DNA from: Nocardia carnea
GTDB taxonomy: Bacteria > Actinomycetota > Actinomycetes > Mycobacteriales > Mycobacteriaceae
Reading direction: 5' to 3'
Length of the DNA: 33,264 nucleotides
Assembly (NCBI RefSeq): GCF_029868325.1
Contig: NZ_JARWNW010000289.1
Coordinates: 1 to 33,264 of the forward strand
This document shows positions 7,218-17,700 of this stretch, piece by piece; the stretch's first letter is position 1; every line of letters starts with the position of its first letter. The position numbers were made by a program, and so were the translations under genes. The notes under the pieces were generated by a model. It saw only the letters and a list, made by a program, of their open reading frames with translations. It did not search any database and had not been told where the DNA came from.

Positions 7218-7922
7218 GTGAACGTACGTACGGAGGCCACGGTGAAACGGCGTCCGGACCCTGCGCTGGAATTGGAACTGCAGGACGATCCGCAGGAACT
7301 CATGCCGCGGCGGCGTCCGACCCAGGAGCGCAGTAAACGGAAGTTCGACGCGCTGCTGCAGGCGTCGCGGGAACTTCTGGTCGAGGTGGGTTTCGAATCG
7401 TTCACCTGTGAAGAGGTCGCGGCTCGCGCGGAAGTTCCGATCGGCACCCTCTACCAGTTCTTCGCCAACAAGTACGTCATCGTTTGCGAACTGAACAGGC
7501 AGGACCTGGTCGCGGTATCGCAGGAGCTGGCCGATTTCCACGGCGAGATCCCGTCGCTGGACTGGTTGCGGCATATGAACCAGTTCGTCGACCATCTGGC
7601 GAACCTGTGGATGACCGACCCGTCCCGCCGCGAGGTCTGGCTGGCCATGCAGTCCACCCCCTCCACGCGAGCCACCGGCGCCATCCACGAAAAGGAATTC
7701 GCCGAGGTCGTCTCGCAGATGCTGCGCCCGCTCACCCCGCGCACCCCCCGCGCCCGGCGCACCATGATGGCCGAGGTGCTGGTGCACGTGGTGTATTCGA
7801 TGATGAATTTCTCGGTGCAGGACGAACAGAGCCACGCCGACGCGGTCGCCGAACTCAAACGCCTGATGGTCGCCTATCTGCTGGTCGCGGAAAAAGAATC
7901 CCGCACCGCCAGCCAGCGCTGA
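7218..7922 (+). CDS. TetR family transcriptional regulator
   Basis: This 234-residue regulator has a charged N-terminal extension and a TetR helix-turn-helix at about residues 37-85 (SFTCEEVAARAEVPIGTLYQFFANKYVIV), followed by an all-helical ligand domain without a recognised subfamily. Two starts are credible. GTG 7218 fits a leaderless transcript from TAGCCT. GTG 7242 has GGAGG 5 nt upstream and would give 226 residues. It lies close to fas-acpS but does not resemble the mycobacterial fas activator FasR as I remember it, so a link to lipid genes is only a guess. No divergent partner gene is present, and the target is unknown. Confidence 0.88.
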   Translation: MNVRTEATVKRRPDPALELELQDDPQELMPRRRPTQERSKRKFDALLQASRELLVEVGFESFTCEEVAARAEVPIGTLYQFFANKYVIVCELNRQDLVAVSQELADFHGEIPSLDWLRHMNQFVDHLANLWMTDPSRREVWLAMQSTPSTRATGAIHEKEFAEVVSQMLRPLTPRTPRARRTMMAEVLVHVVYSMMNFSVQDEQSHADAVAELKRLMVAYLLVAEKESRTASQR

Positions 7923-8223
7923 ACCGCCCGCCGGCCGCGTTCACCGATCGAAACCGCGGAAACGCCGTCGTCGTCGACGCCGTCCGCGTAGTCCTCGAAG
8001 TCCATACTGCCGAGCAAGAAGTTGACCTCGACCTCGGCCATAGCGACCGAAGCTATCCGGAACACCGGCTCGCCGTCCCCTCCGGTATCGACTGCCGGCA
8101 ACGGGTGCTCGGGGTCGGTCATCGCGGTGGTGTCGGGGATGCGAGGGCTTCGGCCCACGCGTCTTCGTCGGTGAAATCCGTACGCACCAGCAACGATTCG
8201 CCGTCGGGCAGAGTCCGTGCCAT
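7874..8223 (-). pseudogene. DUF6924-like gene, internally deleted and frameshifted
   Basis: Two pieces of what looks like one DUF6924 protein lie in different frames. The 5' piece (8223 down to 8119) encodes 34 residues starting MARTLPDGESLLVRTDFTDEDAW, the typical family start, and ends at TGA. The 3' piece begins with an ATG overlapping that TGA (ATGA, 8122-8119). It encodes the usual C-terminal part: PEHPLPAVD, a stretch with FLLGSMDFEDYADGVDDDGV, then a run-on to 7874 that overlaps the end of the TetR gene by 49 bp. The middle ~50 residues of the family are missing, which points to a deletion with frameshift. The function of DUF6924 is unknown. The alternative, two translationally coupled mini-genes, is less likely. 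Confidence 0.6.
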
Positions 8224-8278
8224 ATGCCTGATTCTGCACTACGGCAGCCGAGTCCGGACACCAGGACCAGCGGCATAC

Positions 8279-8312
8279 CGAAAGGCCCGGAGCGGGCGCT
8301 GCGGGCCTTTCG
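8279..8312 (-). terminator. Terminator of the fas-acpS operon
   Basis: An 11-bp perfect stem, CGAAAGGCCCG (8279-8289) with its complement (8302-8312), closes a 12-nt loop. It lies 11 bp beyond the acpS stop on the minus strand. The stem ends in TTTCG on the outgoing side, so the U-run is weak. Confidence 0.75.
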
Positions 8313-8323
8313 ATGTTTCTTGC

Positions 8324-8761
8324 TCAGTTCTCCGGCGAGCGTCCTTCGATCAGGTCGGCCAGTTCACCCGGATCTTCCAGTACCACCATGGCGGCCGCGG
8401 TATCGCCGTCGTGGGTGAGCGATAGGTGCACCCGCACCCGCGGCAGGAATTCCGCGGCCAGGCCGTGCAGTTTGATGCTCGGCCGGCCCCAGGCGTCGTT
8501 CACCACCTCGATCAGCGGATACGGGTTGTCCCCGATCTGCGGGCGGCGGGCGAAGCGGGAGGAGGCCCAGGCTTTGAGCACGGCCTCCTTCGCCGCCCAC
8601 CGCGCCGCATAACTGCGGGCCGGGTCGGTGGCCTTGCTCTGGCAGTAACGCCGCTCACCGGCGGTGAAACTTTCCCGGAGCATGGTGGTTCCGGCCCGTT
8701 CCAGTTGTTCGGTGAACTCGGAGATGGTTACCAAGTCCAAGCCGATTCCGAGGATCGTCAC
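8324..8761 (-). CDS. acpS: Holo-[acyl-carrier-protein] synthase
   Basis: AcpS transfers 4'-phosphopantetheine from coenzyme A to the ACP domain of fatty acid synthase. The 145-residue protein begins ILGIGLDLVTISEF, with the magnesium-binding Asp near residue 8-9. It carries the second hallmark WAAKEAVLKAW (about 55-65, with the catalytic Glu) and the C-terminal strand VHLSLTHDGD. The start is GTG 8761, 11 bp after the fas stop codon on the same strand, so the two genes form one transcript. This matches the fas-acpS pairing known in mycobacteria, where AcpS activates Fas-I. The operon ends at the hairpin 8279-8312. Confidence 0.96.
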   Translation of the reverse strand: MTILGIGLDLVTISEFTEQLERAGTTMLRESFTAGERRYCQSKATDPARSYAARWAAKEAVLKAWASSRFARRPQIGDNPYPLIEVVNDAWGRPSIKLHGLAAEFLPRVRVHLSLTHDGDTAAAMVVLEDPGELADLIEGRSPEN

Positions 8762-8772
8762 AGTGGCGCAGC

Positions 8773-11700
8773 CTACGGGGTACCGGCCGCGGCGGCATCG
8801 GTATCGCCGCCGACGAATCGGCCGGTCTCGCAGCCGGCGCCGTCGACCTGGTAGATCCCGTCACCGAGCCGGGCGGTCTCCGACAGCAGCATCTCGGCTT
8901 CCAGGCCGCGGACCTGCGCCGCCGGGGTGCCGTCACCACCGAACCGCCGGTCGGCCGGCCGCTCGTAGAGCGCGGCCCCGCCGCACATCGCCTCGACGAT
9001 GCGCTGGCGGCCCGCCAGCTGCCGTTCCTGCGCCCGGCGCTGGTACTCGTCGCGCCGGGCCGGTTCGATCGCCTGGACGAACGCCTGCGGATGCACCACC
9101 GCGAGCAGGCCGGAGACATGCCCGAAGCCGAGCGAGGTCACCAGGCCGGCCTTGAGCGGGAACCGGTCACCGAACCGCAGCGCCTCGCGCAACCACACCA
9201 GATGCGAGTATTCGCGCATCTTGTCGTCCACACAATCGAGGCTGCGGTTGGGCGGCACCACACCGTTTTCCAGCACCTGGCACAGGCCGATGAGCTGGAA
9301 GGCGGCCGCACCGCCCTTGGCGTGCCCGGTGAGGCTCTTCTGCGAGACCACGAACAGCGGGGCACCGTCGGAACGGCCGATCGCCGCGGCCAGCCGCTCG
9401 TGCAGTTCGGATTCGTTGGGATCGTTGGCCGCGGTGGAGGTGTCGTGCTTGGAGATCACCGCGATATCGTCCGGGCCGACACCGAGTTTGCGCAGCTCCG
9501 CGGCGAAACGCGATTCCCGCCCGCCCCGGCCCGCACCGAGCGCGCCGAGCCCGGGCGCCGGGATGGAGGTGTGCACACCGTCGGCGAACGACTGCGCGTA
9601 GGCCACCACACCGAGAACCGGCAGTCCCATCTCGAGCGCGATATCGCCGCGGGCCAGCAGCACGGTGCCACCGCCCTGCGATTCCACGAACCCGCCGCGG
9701 CGGCGGTCGTTGGCGCGGGAGAAGTACCGGTCGCTGATCCCCTTGGCGCTCATGGCCGCCGAATCCGCGGTCGCGGACATATCGCCGAATCCGACGATGC
9801 CCTCGATACCGAGATCGTCGAAACCACCGGCGACCACCACCTCGGCCTTACCGAGCTTGATCTTGTCGACGCCCTCTTCGACCGATACCGCGGCCGTGGC
9901 ACACGCGGCCACCGGATGCACCATGGCGCCGTAACTGCCCACATAGGACTGCACCACATGTGCCAGCGCCACGTTCGGCAGCGCTTCCTGCAGGATATCG
10001 TTCGGCCGCGGTTCCCCGAGCAGGTTGTCGACGTAGAGCGAGCGCATCGAGGACATACCGCCCATACCGGTGCCCTGGGTGTTGGCCACCAGGCTCGGAT
10101 GCACCCAGCTCATCAGTTCGGACGGATCGAACCCGGACCCCACGAACGCGTCGACGGTGCAGGCGATATTCCACAGCGCGACCCGGTCGATCGAGGACGC
10201 CATATCGGCGGAGATACCCCACACCGTGGGATCCCAGCCGGTCGGGATCTGGCCGCCCACGGTGCGCGAGAGTTTCGCCCGGCGCGGCACCCGGATCTCG
10301 GTGCCGGCCTTACGGGTCACCGTCCAGTCACCGGAGTCGGCGATCGGGGTGATCACCGTATGCTCCGGCGCGGCCGCGTGAAATGCCCGCGCCTCCGCCT
10401 CGCTGCCCACGGTGAACGCCAGGTCCTGGTCGAGGAACACCGAGGTCATCAGCGGGCTGCTGTTGTCGACCATGGCGGCGTCGTCCTCGTACCGCCGGAT
10501 CCCGCAGCGCTCGACGACGGCGTCGTGATAACGCTCGGCCAGTTCGGCTTCCGGTACGTAATCACCGGATTCCGTGTCGTACCAGCCCGGTTTCGGCTCG
10601 TTCTCCCAGGCCACCATGCCGGTGGTCCAGGCCAGCTCCAGAACGCCGGCCGCCGACAGTTCGTCGGAGACCTCCATCTCGAAACGGGTGCGCGCGGAAC
10701 CGTAGGGGCCGAGCTCACCGGCGCCGACGATCACGACCATATCGCTGAGATCGGCGGTCACCGTGCCCCATTCGGGGACCGGCAGGGCCGAGGTCAGGGT
10801 CGGCGGAGCGGGCAGCGCGGAGATCCGCGGGGCGTCCGATTCCTCGGTCACCTCGGCGGCCTCGGCCTCCGCGGCCTCCTGCGCCTGCCGCGCCAATTCG
10901 GGCAGATCGAGCTTCGCCTCGGCCAGCCCGCCGGTGAGGTCGACCTGCTGCGGACCCGATTCGGACACCGAACGTGCCTGCGCGGTGGCCCATTTCAGCA
11001 ATTCGCCGGCGATCTCGCCGGTCGACCAGGTCTGCACACCGGCCTGTTCCACGGCCTCGACCATGGGGTCGTTATGACCCATCAGCCCGGTACCGCGGAC
11101 CCAGCCGATCAGCGCGTGCACCAGGGTGACCCGCGCCGCCCACGTCTTCTCGGCCCGCCATTTGGCGACCACGGCATCGAGTGCGGCCTTGGCCTCACCG
11201 TAGGCACCGTCGCCACCGAACAGGCCGCGGTTGGGCGAACCGGGCAGAACCACATGCAGTTTCGCGTCGACATCGTGATCGGCGCCCAGCTTGGACAGTC
11301 CACCGATCAGCCGCTCGACCGACCACAGCAGCACCCGCATCTCCATTTCGGCGCGCGCGCCGGCATCGGAGAGGTCACCGGCCACCCGCGGCGCCGCGAA
11401 CGGCAGCAGCAGGGTCGGGGTGAACGCATCCTTGGTCTTGATCTTCGCGCCACCGGCATTGTCGACCTGTTCGGTGCCGACCCATTCGATGAGTGCGTCG
11501 ATATCGGTGTAGGAGGCCATATTCGCCGGGACCACCCACAGTGCGGCGCCCTGGCGGGCGTTCGCACGGTAGAGGTCGCGGTAGAAGCCGAGGCGGTGGT
11601 CGTCGAGACGGGAGGTCGTGACGATCACGGTCGCGCCGCCGCCGAGCAGGCACCCGGCCACCGCCGCGGCGATGGACCCCTTGCTGGCGCCGGTGACCAC

Positions 11701-14700
11701 GGCGATCTCGCCGGTCCATTCGCCCGCGCCGGCCTCGTCCCGGGCCGCGGTGGCGATCCGCTCGTAGTGCCCGGCCAGTACCGAACGGGCCTCGTGCACG
11801 GCCCGCTGCCGCCACCAGTCGGCCTGCGCGGCAACGGCTTCACCGGCGCCGAGGAATCCGTCCACCGGCTGCTGTGCGGTATCCGCGTCGTCTCCCAGCC
11901 ACAACCGGGCCAGGTCCTCGCGGGCCGTGGCCCACCGGTCGTCGATGAGCACCGCCTTGCGGGCGTCGAATGCCGGGGCGACCAGTCGCGGCCAGTCCGA
12001 CCCCAGTTCCGCCGAGACCAGATCGACCAGTCCGTCGTCGGTGGTTTCCACCGCGGAGACCTGCTCGTTCAGGCCGAGCTGCTCCAGCACCAGGCGTGCG
12101 GCCGAGGCCAGCACACCGTCCTTACCGGTGATCTGTTCGGTGAACTCACCGAGGGCAGCGGCGTCCACGGTGCCGCCGGCGGACCCGCCGGCCGCGGGCA
12201 ACGCGACCGAGACCCCGCGGCGTGCCGCTACGGTCTGTACGGCAGCGTCGATGGCAGCGTCCACGGACGCACCGTCGGTGAGCGCCCCGGACACGAGTCC
12301 GCCCAGGTCACCGCCGCGCACGCTGGCGCCTTCGCGGGTGCCCAGCGAGACCTCGGCGGTGATATGGCTGGCCCAGCCGTCACCGAGCTCCCAGACCTTC
12401 GTCACCCGTTCGGCGATCGCGGCCGGACGTTTACCGGACGGCCCGAACACCTTGCGGAGGTGATCGTTGATGGCATCGCTGAGCACCGAGCCGAACGGCT
12501 TGTAGGTGCGGGCGAGCCGTTCGACGGTCGCGGAGAGCGCACCCATATCGGCGTCGGCGGCACCGTCGATGGCGCCGAGCGACAGCTCGGAGCCGAGGTC
12601 GACCAGCAGCTGGTTACGACGCGAAGACACGCCGTCGCACAGACCCTCGATGGTGTCGACGGGGCCGATCTGGTCGAGGCGGAGTTTGGTCCACAGGGCG
12701 ATCAGCACCCTGGTCGCATCCGCCGCGGTGAAGGCGATATCGTCCGGCCGCGGACCGCCGGTGGCCGCCGGCGCGGGGGCGGCCGGCGCGGCGGCCGGGG
12801 CGGCAGCCGCGGCGGGCGCCTCGGCGACCTCCTCGACCGGCTCCTCCACGGGCGCCGGATCGGTATCGGTCGAGTACACGACCGCCGCCTCCCGCTCGAT
12901 ATTGAGGACTTCCACCGTGGCGGTGGTGAAATCGGGCAGTTTCAGCGTCTGGCTCGCCAAGTTGGCCACGGTCGGGGTGGCACCCAGGCCGACCTCCACG
13001 AACCGTTCCACACCGAGTTCGCCGAACAGCAGATCCTGGGTTTCGATCCACCGCACCGGGCTGGCGAACTGCCAGGCCAGCAGTTCGATCAACACCACGC
13101 GGCACAGTTCGCTGGGCCGCTGCGACCAGGAGTCGAAGTCCGCGAGCACCGCGGCCAGCGGCTCCGACGGCACCAGATCGGCGATCTCGGCGACGAACTC
13201 ACGCTCCAGCGAGAACGGCCGGGGCACCAGGTTCGGGATATACCGCCCGACCAGGACCTCCGGATGCAGTTCGGCCGGCAGCAGCTGTTCGAGTTTGCCG
13301 CGGAATTCCGGCACACCCTTGCGCAGCACGGTCGAGTGGAACGGCACATCGATACCGGGAACCAGGATGAACGCGCGTTTACCGCCGAATTCGTCGCGAC
13401 GCCGCTCGATCTCGGCTTCCAGCGCATCCAGACCGGCCACGGTGCCCGCGATGGCGTACTGCGAACCGCGCAGGTTCAGGTTCACCACCTCGAGGAATTC
13501 CCCGGCGGCCGCACCGACACCGGCGACGAAATCGATCACCTCGTCGTCGGGCAGGCCAATCTGCGAGGGCCGGATGGCCGCCATCCGGTAGTCGCTGCGG
13601 CCCTGCGCATCCCGCGGCACCAGCTCGTGCATGGCCGAACCGCGCTGGAACACGACCTCGAGCACCGCCTCCAGCGGCAGCACTCCCGCGACCGCGGCCA
13701 GCGCGTTGTACTCACCGACCGAATGCCCGGCCAGCAGCGAACCCTCCACGAACGCACCGGCTTCCCGCAGCTCCGCGACCTGCGCGACACCGAGGGTGGC
13801 CATCGCGACCTGGGTGAACTGGGTCAGGTGCAGCACACCGTCCGGGTGGCGGTGTTCGACGCCGCGCGCCTTCAGATAGGTCGGGTTGTCGCGGACCACC
13901 GCCAGGATGGAGAAGCCGAGCGCTTCCCGGGTGTGCTTGTCCGCGCGATCCCAGATCGCCTTGGCGGCCTTGGACCGGGTTCGGGCGTCCAGGCCCATCC
14001 CCTTGCGCTGGATGCCCTGGCCGGGGAACGCGTACACGGTCTTGGGCGCGGCGGTGCGTCCGGTCGCGGTCATCACCAGATCCCCGCCGGCGCGGCAGGA
14101 CACCTCGATGATCTCCGCACCGGCGTCTACGGCGACCCGCTCGACCCGCACGTCGATCTCGGCGCCCGGCCGCACCATTCCGAGGAACCTGGTGGTCCAC
14201 GCGGTGAGCGTGCGCGCCGGTACCGCGGCCTGCGGATCCACCGCCGATACCGCGTGCTGGGCGGCGGCCGACAGCCACATACCGTGCACGATCGGGCTGC
14301 CCAGACCGGCCAGTTTCGCGGCCGCGTCGCTGGTGTGGATCGGGTTGTGATCGCCGGAGACCGCGGCGAACGCGGCCATACTGCGCGGCGCGACCATGGT
14401 CACGTCCCGGCGGCGGCGCCGCGGGGTCTCGCCGGCTTCGGCGCTCACGGTGCCCGCGGCCCGCGGCGGATCGGTCAGCTCGCCCGCACCGCTGCGGCCG
14501 CGGATGGCGAACCGTTCGGCGAGCCGGGCCAGCGGCACGACATCCAGGCCCTGGTCCCGCATCTCGCCGACGGTGACATTCACCTCGACCACGCGGCCGA
14601 GGTCGGTATCGACAACGGTCCCGGATTCCGCCCGGACCACGAGAATGCTGGTGACATCGGGAAGTTCGCGCAGCAGTTCGACCTGATGGTCCAGATGCAC

Positions 14701-17700
14701 CAGGTCCAGCATGCCTTCGATCACGCTGGTATCGGATTCGGTACGGGCCGCGCCCAGTACCGCGAATACCGCCGGCCAGCACGCGCCGACCAGAACGTCG
14801 GGCACGGTACGGCCCAGGGTGCTCAGGTTCGCCGGCAACCCGGCCCCGGTGACTCCGGCGTGATCGGCGATCAGGTCCGGCGTCCAGGCCAGGTTGACGT
14901 GCGCGATATTGCCCTTCACCTCGGGCAGCGTCTGCCCGGCGGCGACGGCCAGCAGGGCCGACATGGCGGCGTCGGCGTCGGCTTCGGACACCACCGGCGA
15001 CCCGCCGTTGTACACCGTTACCGGCACGGTGATCCGGATCCGGACACTGTGGCCGGCGGCGAGCGGAACGGACAGTTCCACATACGAATGTTCGGCCTCG
15101 GGCCCCTCGGTCTCCACCAGCGTGGCACCGGTCGGCGGATGCACCGCGCCCTTCTCGTCCACGGTCCACTCGTGCAGATCGCCCAGCCGGTGCACCGGGT
15201 TCACCGTCGCCCGGCCCGACCAGTGCATATCGGGTGCCGCGAGCACCACATCGATGGGTCCGCTGGTCACCGCGGCGACCCGGCGCGCGTCGACGGCCGC
15301 CGGGACGACACCGTCGCGGACCAGCGCGTAGGCGGCGTCCTGCTCGAACCGGTCCAGCAGTTCACCGACCGGCTCGTCGACCCGGGTGATCCCGGCCACC
15401 GCGACGGTGCCGGGGATAACGCACACCTGATCGGCCGAGTACCGCGGATCATGGGCCTGCCACAGCGAATCCGACCGCCACCAGCGCCGCACGTCCTGGT
15501 CCACCACGGGGACGAAGTTCACCGGTTTACCGGGCGTCTTGCACAGCGCGATGAAGAACGGCACATCGGCCGGATGCAGCAGCGTCTGCGCGGACGCCGG
15601 ATACTGCTCCGCCAGCCGGGCGAGCGCGGCGGCCGGGTTCTCCAGATCCTCGTCACGGAACAGGGAGTCGATCTCCCCGCGATCGGCCGGTGCCAGCCGG
15701 GCCTCGGCCCGCTGCAGCATCTCGGCGAACCGGTCGCGCCAGCTGATATCCAGCCACACCGAGCGGGTGGAAGCGGTGATCGCGTCCCCGAGATCGCTTC
15801 CGCAATCGAAATCCGCGCGGCATTCCTGGCCCACCGCCAGCTCCACATACCGCTCGAGCCAGGCGAGGTAGGTCATGGCCGCCACATCACCGAAATACGG
15901 TTTCGCGGTCGCGTCCAGGGCGGCGATGATCTCCGCGCGCCGCTGCGCCACCGCGTCCGCGTCACCGGCGACCTCGTCGAGCAACCGGCCGGTCCGCGAG
16001 GCGGCGTTGTCGATCTCGTGGATATCCGCGCCGAGCTGGCTGCGTCCCGAAGCCATACCGCCACTGGCGGTTCCGGCGCCGACCCAGTCCGGGGTCCCGG
16101 GGGTGTCCACCAGCAGCTGCTTCACCTCGGGCGCGGTGGTCGCCTCGAGGGTCGCCATGGCCGCGGTGCCCACCAGCACACCGTCCAGCGGCATCGCCGG
16201 ATAGCCGTGCGCCGCCGACCAGGCGCCGGTCAGATACTCGGTGGCCCGCTCCGGGGTCCCGATACCGCCGCCGACGCAGACCACGACATTCTCGTGTGCC
16301 CGCAGTTCGGCATAGGTTTCGAGCAGGAGATCGTCGAGATCCTCCCAGGAGTGGTGCCCACCGGCCTTACCACCCTCGATATGCATGATCACCGGGTAGG
16401 CGGGCACCTCGGCCGCGATCCGCAGTACCGCGCGGATCTGCGCGACGGTGCCCGGTTTGAACGCGACGTGGCCGATACCGACCTCGGTCAGTTCTTCGAT
16501 CAGCGCGACGGCTTCCTCGAGCTCCGGGATACCGGCGGTGACGATCACACCGTCGAACGGAGCGCCCGCCGCGCGTGCCTTCTGAACCAGCCGTTTACCG
16601 CCCAGCTGCAGTTTCCACAGGTACGGGTCCAGGAACAGCGAATTGAACTGCACCTGTCGCCCCGGGTGCAGCAGCTCCTTCAGCTCTTCGACACGGTCGG
16701 CGAAGATCTGCTCGGTCACCTGACCGCCACCGGCCAGTTCGGCCCAGTGCCCGGCATTGGCGGCCGCCGCGACGATCTTCGCGTCCACCGTGGTCGGGGT
16801 CATCCCGGCCAGCAGGATCGGCGAGCGTCCGGTGAGCCGGGTGAATGCGGTCTCCACCACGATCCGCCCGTTCGGCAGCCGCACCGGCTTCGGCGCGAAG
16901 GCGGTCCACGGCTGCGCCACCTCCGGCGTCGCGCCCGGGGTGAGCAGGTTGCGCTGTCCGGCGCGGGTCGCCACCGCGACCATGCCGACACCACTGCCCT
17001 TGAGCGCACTACCGCTGACCCGCGACAGCAGATCGCCGGGCCCGAGGTCCAGGATCCACTCCGCGCCCGCGTCCACCATCTCGTCGACCGTCGCGACCCA
17101 GTCGACCGGTTCCACCAGGATGTCGCGCGCCATCTGCCCGGCGAGCTCGGTATCGAGCCCGCACTGCGCGGCCCAGCCGGCGACCAGCTCGACGGTATCG
17201 CCCAGAGCCGGATGGTGGAACGCCACATCCACTTCCAGGTCCTCGAACACCGGCGCGAACACCGCGCCACCGCGCTGTTTCGCGGCCCGCTCACGATCCT
17301 GTTCGGCATTCAACTGCGCGCACCGCTGCCGCACCCGCTGCAGCGCTTCCGGGGTCCCCGAGAGCACCACCCGGCGCCGGCCGTTGCGGATCGACAGCAC
17401 CGCCGCGGACAGCGGGTCCGCGCCCTCGAACACCTCGTCGAGAACGCCCCGCAGCTCGTCGGGGTCGATATTGGATACCGCGACCATCGAGGAGCGCTCA
17501 CCCACCGGCATGAGCCCGCGCCGGCGCGCGACAAGTCCCGCCGCGGCACCGACGAGCTGGCCGATGGCCAGCATTTCCGCGTCGCGCTGACCGCAGGTCT
17601 TGACCGCGGTCGCGGCCAGCAGGCCCTGGGAATGGCCCACGATCGAGACCGGCGCGAACTCCGCCGGGTCCAGCCCTTGTAACCGGAGGGCGCGCAGTGC

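Noticed and set aside
7218..7922. The TetR gene near fas as the FasR activator
   Set aside because: Its sequence does not resemble the mycobacterial FasR I recall. Proximity to fas is not enough, since the mycobacterial regulator gene is not adjacent to fas.
8224..8425. Continuation of a long plus-strand frame (7484-8425) across the TetR end and acpS
   Set aside because: The frame overlaps the real TetR gene in another frame, then the DUF6924 remnant and acpS on the opposite strand, and has no domain or start signal.
9091..17682. A 2,863-codon open frame on the plus strand, antisense to fas
   Set aside because: It exactly mirrors the fas coding sequence. In very high-GC genes the complementary frame lacks stop codons by composition alone. 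The translation is His/Arg/Gly-rich without any recognisable domain, while the minus strand encodes a complete FAS-I.
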